Shown here one piece after another: positions 58,209 through 63,608 of a DNA stretch of 63,608 bases. The stretch covers positions 1-63,608 of the IMG/VR virus record IMGVR_UViG_3300046499_000378; one strand, given 5' to 3'. Source of the DNA: a virus. The position numbers and the translations under genes are program-made. Each line of letters starts with the position of its first letter. Position 1 is the stretch's first letter. The notes below the pieces were generated by a model. The model saw nothing but the letters and a program-made list of their open reading frames with translations, was not told where the DNA came from and searched no databases.

Positions 58209-58873
58209 CTAGTCTCGTTTCGAGTTCTCTTGTTGGATGAGTCGTCCGATTGCTGCGCAGTAATCTAGTGCGTCGGCAGAGTCGAGTTCACACAAGGCTT
58301 CGGTCAGGGTTGCCCCCCCGTATCGGGTCATGAACGCCACGCGGGCCCATACATCATCACGAGCTCGTTCCAGGTCTCCGAGGTCGAGAAGCTCGATGAC
58401 AGCGATGCACCAGCATAGCAAGAGGAGCGGGGTTACTCCTCCGTCGTGATCCCGAGCGATTTTCCCAGGTCGGCAGCTCCAGCGCCGGTGCACTGCGTCA
58501 GGTAGCCATTGACCACGATGGCACGCCCACCGAACCCGAGGCACTCCCACACGAGATCGCGCTGGCGCGACTTCATGATCGTGCCGTTGAGCTCCTTCAT
58601 CGACAGCTTGGCCATCGCGAATCCGGCGCTTGCTCCATCCGATGCCACCTTCATCGCCTCGAACTCCGCTTGCGCGCTGAGCCCCTCCAGGGTGATCACC
58701 GGATCTTCATCGAAGGTATCGGGCTCGCAGACCGTCAGCGGCACGGTCACGGTTCCCGCACGGCGGGTGATCTTCTTGGGTGCGCCGCCATCGCTCATCT
58801 TGGTGGCGAATTTGGCATCGAGTGCGGCAAGTGCGCCGGTGGATGGAGCTGCCTTCGTGGCTGGGTCGGACAT
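58209..58873 (-). CDS. Frameshifted tail assembly chaperone (G-T type fusion)
   Basis: The short chaperone frame (58433-58873) has a GGGAAAA heptamer at 58460-58466. A -1 slip there reads on through IARDHDGGV to 58209, making a fusion of about 221 residues. The same logic as lambda G/GT: a small amount of fusion binds the tape measure and the short form binds tail tube. The downstream frame alone (58209-58550) has no clear own start. Confidence 0.75.
58433..58873 (-). CDS. Tail assembly chaperone (short form)
   Basis: 146 residues from MSDPATKA; an upstream in-frame ATG (58879) touches the ribosome site GAAAGG and is less likely. Mixed alpha/beta and no enzyme motif. It lies between tube and tape measure, as chaperones of this type do, and is the zero-frame product of the slippery site. 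Confidence 0.82.
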   Translation of the reverse strand: MSDPATKAAPSTGALAALDAKFATKMSDGGAPKKITRRAGTVTVPLTVCEPDTFDEDPVITLEGLSAQAEFEAMKVASDGASAGFAMAKLSMKELNGTIMKSRQRDLVWECLGFGGRAIVVNGYLTQCTGAGAADLGKSLGITTEE

Positions 58874-58931
58874 GTGCATAGCCTTTCGTTGGTGACACGT
58901 TCTTCGCCGGGAGGCCCCGACATGGCCGGCG

Positions 58932-59366
58932 TTATGCCGCGAGGATGGCGCCGTCGTCTGCGGCGTAATCGAACGTCACCGAGACGTAGTCATCGCGGCT
59001 GGGGATCGAGATCGGGATCCCACCGAACTTCGCATCGGCGACCAGGATGCGGCGACGTTTGCCGTCGGGGAACGTCAAGGTCGACACGATCTCGAACTGC
59101 TCACCGGGAAGCCGGCGCTTCGTCGCATTATTCATGCGCTGGACGAGGTCGAGGAACTCGGCTTCGCGCACGTGGAACTCGAGCTTGCCGGACACGCCCT
59201 TGAAGATGTCGTCCTTTTGCTCGGTAGTTTGACCGAGGTATCCCTCGGAGAGTATGTCGCGGTCGAACTGGATGTCGAACGACTTGACGTCGGCCACGGA
59301 CTCCTCGGTACCGTTCGCGGACACGAACGAGACGGCGGTTTCCTGGCCCTTGAGTCTGGTTCCCAT
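58932..59366 (-). CDS. Tail tube protein
   Basis: 144 residues. The pattern DIQFDRDILSEGYLGQTTEQKDDIFKGVSGKLEFHV is typical of contractile-tail tube proteins. It polymerises inside the sheath. An AGGAG site precedes the ATG. Confidence 0.85.
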   Translation of the reverse strand: MGTRLKGQETAVSFVSANGTEESVADVKSFDIQFDRDILSEGYLGQTTEQKDDIFKGVSGKLEFHVREAEFLDLVQRMNNATKRRLPGEQFEIVSTLTFPDGKRRRILVADAKFGGIPISIPSRDDYVSVTFDYAADDGAILAA

Positions 59367-59399
59367 GGTGTTCTCCTAGCTTGTGGTCAAGGGTGTGGA

Positions 59400-61589
59400 T
59401 CAGGCGACCGCCACCGTGATTTGACCCTCGCCGATCTGCGTATCGACGAGGAACGAATCGAGGGACGGGAGGAGCTGGACTTGGATCTTGCGCGACGAGA
59501 TGCCGCGCGCGGCGAGGTCCGGGTTGTTGTTGGTCGTGTTGGTGATGAGGAATGCCTTGATGCGCTGGCTGTCCGGCGCATCCTCGGACCGATATCCGCG
59601 CAGGAACGAGTTGAGTCGAGCATCGATCGATGCCTCGCGGGCCTCGGTCGCCAGCTTCTTCGAGAAGGGCAGGAGGATGATCGCGAAGGTGTCCTGGAGG
59701 TGGTCGGCCATCTTCCGGCGCTTCTGGGTCTTGCGGCCGTCCTCGAGCGAGGTCGTCGCCTCCGACTGGTAGCACCGCACGCCGCGCTGATCGATGCGCG
59801 GCGCACAGATCCCGGCGGCCTTGAGCGCGGTGTAGAGGGCCATGTTGAAGAACGTCCCCACGGGCTTCTCGATCCCCGTGATGAACCCCAGGAGTCCGGT
59901 GTCCTGGCCAGGATTCTCCTCGGGGTTAAGGGTCGTGTTGATGTAGGCGAGCGGTCCATCGCCGCCGACAAGAATCACGCCATCGGCGGTGAACCCGAAC
60001 CCGCCGGCCGCGCCGAGCTCGGCGATCTCGGGGATGCGGACCTTCCACGCAGGCCACGTGTGGAAGTTGCGATCGCCTCGGTTGAGCGCGACGTTTGCGA
60101 TCGCCGCTGCCGAGCTCGTGCCGAACGCCTCGCGCGAGTGGAACTGCCGGCCAAAGCATCCCTCGTCCGAGGCGAGGATCGCGTTCGCCAGGCCGAGCGC
60201 CGTGACTGCATCGGAGCGCCGCGCGGAGAGCGAGACGTTGGCTTGCGCCGAGACCTCGGCGGGATCTGTGGTCGCACCGAATGCGGTGAGGTACCGGGCG
60301 TCGATGGTGTTCTCGTCGAGCGCCGCCGACAGGTTGGCGATGTTGGTGACCGAGAACATGCGATTCGCCGGAACGTCGACGAGCACGACCACCGTACCGG
60401 CCACCGCCCCCGCGACGGTTCCGTTATCGTTCCCGGGCCGCACGGGGGTCTCGTAGAACGCCAGGTTGGGGGTTGTCGTCGTGCCCTCGGGGATCACGAT
60501 CGACTGCATCGCCACCCATTCGAGGCCCCCAACGGTCCGCACGCGCGATCCGGCCGCGACGGTCACCGCGGGCCCGATCAAGGCGGTAATCGTGACACCG
60601 GTGGTCAACCCAAGGGCAGTTGCCATCGCGCTCGCCGTGACATTCACCGACCCCGTGCCGACGGTCGGCGAGAACACGATCACCGAGCCGTTCGATGCGA
60701 CCACCGCATCGATTCCGGCGAGGGCGTTGATGAGTGCAGCGACCTCGGTGGCCGTCACCGCGCTCACGTTGGCGACGTTTCCGGTTCCGTTCGTGGTGCC
60801 TGCCGTGTGGCCGATGTTCGTGAGGGGCGTACCGCTCACGTTGCGGAGGGTAACCTTGCTCGACGTGCCGAGGATGATCCCGACGATCTGAGTTCCGGTG
60901 CCAGCCAGGATCGTGGTCGCCGCGGTGTAGCCGAGGAACCCGTTGATCCGGGCGGCAACCTGCGCCGCGGTCTGATCGGCCGCCTGGAAGGTCACGATGA
61001 CCTCGGGGTTGTTATCGATGATGATACCGATCTGCTCGCCACCGACGAAGAGGGAGTTGTTGCCGGCCCCCGGCTGCGCGATCCCGACTCGCGTGGCCGC
61101 CGTCGCGTTGATGGCCACCGTGGTCACACCTGCGCCGCCATCGGGCGCCACCGTGAGCTGTTGACCAGCCACGAGGACGAATGGTCCGATGGACGTCCGC
61201 ACCGATGCTAGGGGCTGGAACCGGACGGCCCCGACCGAGGTGTCCACGCGCGTGATGATCTTGCGCGGCGGCTTGAGGAACTTCCCTTTGAGGAATCCGT
61301 TACCGTTCCAGGGCTCGCCGATGTGAACCCGCGCGCTCGGGTTCTGATAGCGCAACGTGCCGTACTGGTAACCGAAGCCCCCGAACTTGAAGGCTTCATC
61401 GTCCTCGCCGAAGACTTCGGTGGGCGTGTTGAACGGCCCATCCTCGAATTCGCCGACGAGAAGCATCGTGCCGGCACCCGCGCCGGTCACCGGTGTGGTT
61501 GGCACCCCATCGACGAGGGCGATCTGCTCGATCGCGGTGAGCTGGTCGGGCGTCGGGGCGGTTCGGTAACGGCGGATGAAAGCGGTCAT
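59400..61589 (-). CDS. Contractile tail sheath protein
   Basis: 729 residues. LLVGEFEDGPFNTPTEVFG near the start is a classic sheath motif, and the C-terminal part (~500-729) contains PAWKVRIPEIAELG, VILVGGDGPLAYINTTL and a typical tube-binding end. The middle ~200-420 is an inserted Ala/Thr/Val-rich domain that may decorate the sheath. It makes the phage a myovirus. Confidence 0.93.
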   Translation of the reverse strand: MTAFIRRYRTAPTPDQLTAIEQIALVDGVPTTPVTGAGAGTMLLVGEFEDGPFNTPTEVFGEDDEAFKFGGFGYQYGTLRYQNPSARVHIGEPWNGNGFLKGKFLKPPRKIITRVDTSVGAVRFQPLASVRTSIGPFVLVAGQQLTVAPDGGAGVTTVAINATAATRVGIAQPGAGNNSLFVGGEQIGIIIDNNPEVIVTFQAADQTAAQVAARINGFLGYTAATTILAGTGTQIVGIILGTSSKVTLRNVSGTPLTNIGHTAGTTNGTGNVANVSAVTATEVAALINALAGIDAVVASNGSVIVFSPTVGTGSVNVTASAMATALGLTTGVTITALIGPAVTVAAGSRVRTVGGLEWVAMQSIVIPEGTTTTPNLAFYETPVRPGNDNGTVAGAVAGTVVVLVDVPANRMFSVTNIANLSAALDENTIDARYLTAFGATTDPAEVSAQANVSLSARRSDAVTALGLANAILASDEGCFGRQFHSREAFGTSSAAAIANVALNRGDRNFHTWPAWKVRIPEIAELGAAGGFGFTADGVILVGGDGPLAYINTTLNPEENPGQDTGLLGFITGIEKPVGTFFNMALYTALKAAGICAPRIDQRGVRCYQSEATTSLEDGRKTQKRRKMADHLQDTFAIILLPFSKKLATEAREASIDARLNSFLRGYRSEDAPDSQRIKAFLITNTTNNNPDLAARGISSRKIQVQLLPSLDSFLVDTQIGEGQITVAVA

Positions 61590-61599
61590 GATCGGGCTC

Positions 61600-62301
61600 C
61601 TACTCGTTCGGGTCGGTTGCCTCTACCGTCGTGCGCGGTGTGAGGAGGGTGGCGATTCGCAGGTCGACGACTGCGACGTTGCAGCGGATGATGGTCTGGA
61701 GGCGGCGCTCGTTCGGGTAGACTTGTTCTTCTTCGTCGATCTGCCGGTGATGCATCAAGGTTGCCCGAACCGGCTGCGCATAGTACCTCGGATGTCCACC
61801 GAGGAGAACCCCCGTGCGCTCCTGGCCGGGGTTGAACAGGTACGAGAGCTGTGCCTCCATCGCCTGACGATCGGCGATCGACGAGGCCCAGAAGTCGACC
61901 TGAAAATCGCATGTGGCCTCGGCCGTGCGCCACAGAACCGTCTTTGGAAAGACCGGGTCTTGTGCGTAGCCGACGAGGCAGTCAAACACGCCCAGCGATG
62001 ACTCCACGGGCTGCGGATTGAACTGCTGCTCGTGAAAGGTGTCGGTGGACTCGATGATCGAGGCGCACGGGTATGGCAGCGGCGTGCTGGAGTCCGGCCA
62101 TGACGGGAACACGCGCTCGAGGACGAAATCCCGATCGGTTCCACCGTTGCCGGCGACCCGGAACACCGCGCACTTGAGGTACTCGGCCACGGTTTCGGCC
62201 ATGGCCACACGCGGACCGAGCACGGCCACCGTGGCCGGCATGGTGCGCCTCACCTCGTCGATATACAGCGGCTGACCGAACACACGATTGGTGATGGTCA
62301 T
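61600..62301 (-). CDS. Putative tail terminator/neck protein
   Basis: 233 residues, beta-rich. It lies directly before the sheath gene and overlaps the next gene by four bases (ATGA), where tail terminator genes sit. No signature was seen, so the role is positional. Confidence 0.6.
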   Translation of the reverse strand: MTITNRVFGQPLYIDEVRRTMPATVAVLGPRVAMAETVAEYLKCAVFRVAGNGGTDRDFVLERVFPSWPDSSTPLPYPCASIIESTDTFHEQQFNPQPVESSLGVFDCLVGYAQDPVFPKTVLWRTAEATCDFQVDFWASSIADRQAMEAQLSYLFNPGQERTGVLLGGHPRYYAQPVRATLMHHRQIDEEEQVYPNERRLQTIIRCNVAVVDLRIATLLTPRTTVEATDPNE

Positions 62302-62846
62302 GACCCGTCACCTAGCCGCGAACCACGGCGCTGGGGACCTACACGGCCCTTTTGCCGGGCTTGAGCCAGCGCTTCGAGCTCGCGCCCGACCTCGCGCCCT
62401 ACGTACTTGCCTTGGATGAAGCGAGCCCATGCCTTCTTGAGGTAGTGGCGCGGAGCGATCCCACGCTTGGCGATCGCGTTTACGATGGCCCAGGCCCGAG
62501 ATGCAGCCTCGCTCTCGTCGACAAGCTTCTTGCGCACGAGCCACTCGTAGATCTGCTGATATGGTGGTCGAAACGGCCGCGTGCCGTTCTCGATGGCCGC
62601 TGCATGGGGCGCGGTGATCGCATACCGAGCCCCCATCGCGGTCATGGTCAGGTCACGGCTATTGCGCAGCTCGCCGCGATCGACGGCCGGGTGCGGCGAG
62701 GCGTTGTCGATCTCATGGACCACGAAGCCGTCGAGTCGATGCGCGGCGGACTGGAGACCGCGCACCACCGCTGCCTGTACATCACCGCCGAGGGACGCCA
62801 TACGCTTGATGAAGTCCGAGAGCGGGATATCGTAGGCTGCGCTCAT
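62298..62846 (-). CDS. Putative tail completion protein (HK97 gp10-like)
   Basis: 182 residues from MSAAYDIPL. The pattern VVHEIDNASPHPAVDRGELRNSRDLTMTAMGARYAITAPHAAAIENGTRPF (in pieces) is that of HK97-gp10-like tail-completion proteins: Arg/Glu loop, then AxYAxxxExGT. The start overlaps the upstream stop by four bases. Confidence 0.78.
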   Translation of the reverse strand: MSAAYDIPLSDFIKRMASLGGDVQAAVVRGLQSAAHRLDGFVVHEIDNASPHPAVDRGELRNSRDLTMTAMGARYAITAPHAAAIENGTRPFRPPYQQIYEWLVRKKLVDESEAASRAWAIVNAIAKRGIAPRHYLKKAWARFIQGKYVGREVGRELEALAQARQKGRVGPQRRGSRLGDGS

Positions 62847-63466
62847 CGGACACCACCGTGACGAGTGCGATCCTCGTCGGCCTTGGTGATGCGGACCTCC
62901 CAGCCCCATGCCTTGCGCTCGGGGCGGCCGACGATGACGTAGCGATCGTGTGGCGTCTTGGTTCCATCGCGCGAGTCTCCGCGGATCTCGATGAACGCCT
63001 CCTCGTCGGGGCGCAGTTCGCGCGGGAACAAGAGCAGGATGTCGTCGATCGTGTACCGCGGCGATAGCTTGCGAAGCCAGATCCCACCACGACGAACAGC
63101 GCCACCGGCGCGAAGCTCCTTATCGACGTTTCCCACCCCGACAACCTCGGGGATTGGCAAGAACGGCTGCTCGCCGATCACCACCGGATCGCCGCGATGA
63201 CGCTCCCCACCGGACCACCGCACCACGACGGAGAATACCTCGTAGTAACGAAGGCCGGCATCGACCACCATCTGGCGCATCTCATCGACGAGCGGCGCCA
63301 TGGACTCAACGAGCGAGCATTCGGGGCGCAGATTGCGATGGAGCGTGCTGTCGACGTTCGGTGTGACGGCGCGCGGGTTCGGATACTTCGTGGCGACGAT
63401 CGGCCGCTTCAATGGATGCGGGATCGCGACTTCGATCGGCAACGGTGGCAGTTCGTCATCCGCCAC
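62843..63466 (-). CDS. Hypothetical neck protein
   Basis: 207 residues, beta-rich with Pro and Arg. It starts four bases after the 137-residue gene ends (63470). It lies in the neck block and overlaps the gp10-like gene by four bases. No family is recognised. Confidence 0.6.
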   Translation of the reverse strand: MADDELPPLPIEVAIPHPLKRPIVATKYPNPRAVTPNVDSTLHRNLRPECSLVESMAPLVDEMRQMVVDAGLRYYEVFSVVVRWSGGERHRGDPVVIGEQPFLPIPEVVGVGNVDKELRAGGAVRRGGIWLRKLSPRYTIDDILLLFPRELRPDEEAFIEIRGDSRDGTKTPHDRYVIVGRPERKAWGWEVRITKADEDRTRHGGVR

Positions 63467-63469
63467 GGC

Positions 63470-63608
63470 TCATCCGACCTTCGCATTGATACCACCCGGC
63501 ACGCCGCCCATGGCGAACGTCGAGAACGGGTTGCGCTTGACTCCGAAGTCGTCCTCGAGCCGCATCGTCCAGTACTGGAGCTCCTGGCGCAGCTGCTGGG
63601 CCTCGTTT
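63470..63608 (-). CDS. 3' part of the junction-spanning hypothetical gene
   Basis: The last 45 codons of the gene that starts at 413 across the circle; the stop TGA is at 63470-63472. This copy has normal C residues where the left end has T. Confidence 0.75.
   Translation of the reverse strand, partial: NEAQQLRQELQYWTMRLEDDFGVKRNPFSTFAMGGVPGGINAKVG
63483..63608. repeat. Terminal direct repeat, right copy
   Basis: Identical to 13-138 (126 bases), showing that the ends overlap and the genome closes as a circle or is circularly permuted. Confidence 0.9.

Noticed and set aside
59172-61211. A 679-codon open frame on the plus strand
   Set aside because: It is antisense to the tail sheath gene, has Asp/Arg/Gly-rich composition typical of high-GC shadow frames, and no ribosome site.
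1-63608. CRISPR array or integrase
   Set aside because: No direct-repeat/spacer series and no tyrosine or serine recombinase pattern seen on either strand.

Overview
The window is an almost complete, high-GC tailed-phage genome (Caudoviricetes) with a contractile tail. A tail sheath, tail tube, frameshifted tail chaperones, tape measure, gpD-like hub, gpV-like spike and gpJ-like wedge proteins make it a myovirus. The last 126 bases repeat bases 13-138 exactly, so the sequence closes into a circle of about 63.47 kb. I see no integrase, replicative DNA polymerase, helicase, primase or RNA polymerase. The host cannot be named from the sequence. High GC and four predicted lipoproteins suggest a high-GC, probably Gram-negative bacterium.

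Layout: all genes but one read on the minus strand, from high to low coordinate, usually with ATGA, GTGA or TGATG stop/start overlaps. (1) 44.6-45.4 kb is an 0.8-kb non-coding hub rich in inverted repeats. (2) 44.6-19.4 kb is the early/middle block. It holds a MoxR AAA+ ATPase and VWA pair, a lipoprotein, one tRNA, a recombination set (Cas4-like nuclease, Sak4-like ATPase, SSB), a RuvC-like nuclease, a pol-beta-fold nucleotidyltransferase, an adenine methyltransferase, a ribbon-helix-helix regulator, two ParB-like proteins, QueD and many small accessory genes. (3) 19.3-14.6 kb is a 7-deazaguanine operon: queC, two unknowns, dpdA-like, queF-like, one unknown, queE, folE. It runs by a 4-base overlap into the terminase genes. 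(4) 14.6-1.2 kb covers packaging and head: TerS, TerL, portal, MuF protein fused to a zincin protease, scaffold and major capsid protein. (5) 1.1 kb across the circle junction and 63.5-45.4 kb covers neck, tail, baseplate and finally an amidase endolysin.

How it works together: FolE, QueD, QueE and QueC make preQ0, the QueF-like protein would reduce it to preQ1, and the DpdA-like transglycosylase would exchange it into DNA. The phage therefore probably carries 7-deazaguanine DNA that resists host restriction. Replication looks host-polymerase dependent, assisted by SSB/Sak4 recombination.

Regulation: several sigma70-like promoters (TTGACN, 17-18 bases, TACAAC or similar) carry a repeated ACACACAACG element, and one of them drives the small ribbon-helix-helix gene. 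Two promoters sit so close to ATG that their transcripts should be leaderless. One of these drives the only plus-strand gene, at 11375-11593.

Most promising for new biology: the unknown genes inside the deazaguanine operon, the phage MoxR-VWA module, the MuF-zincin fusion, the ACACACAACG regulon with its counter-transcribed small gene, the tRNA-derived relics, and the C-to-T converted first 12 bases of the contig.
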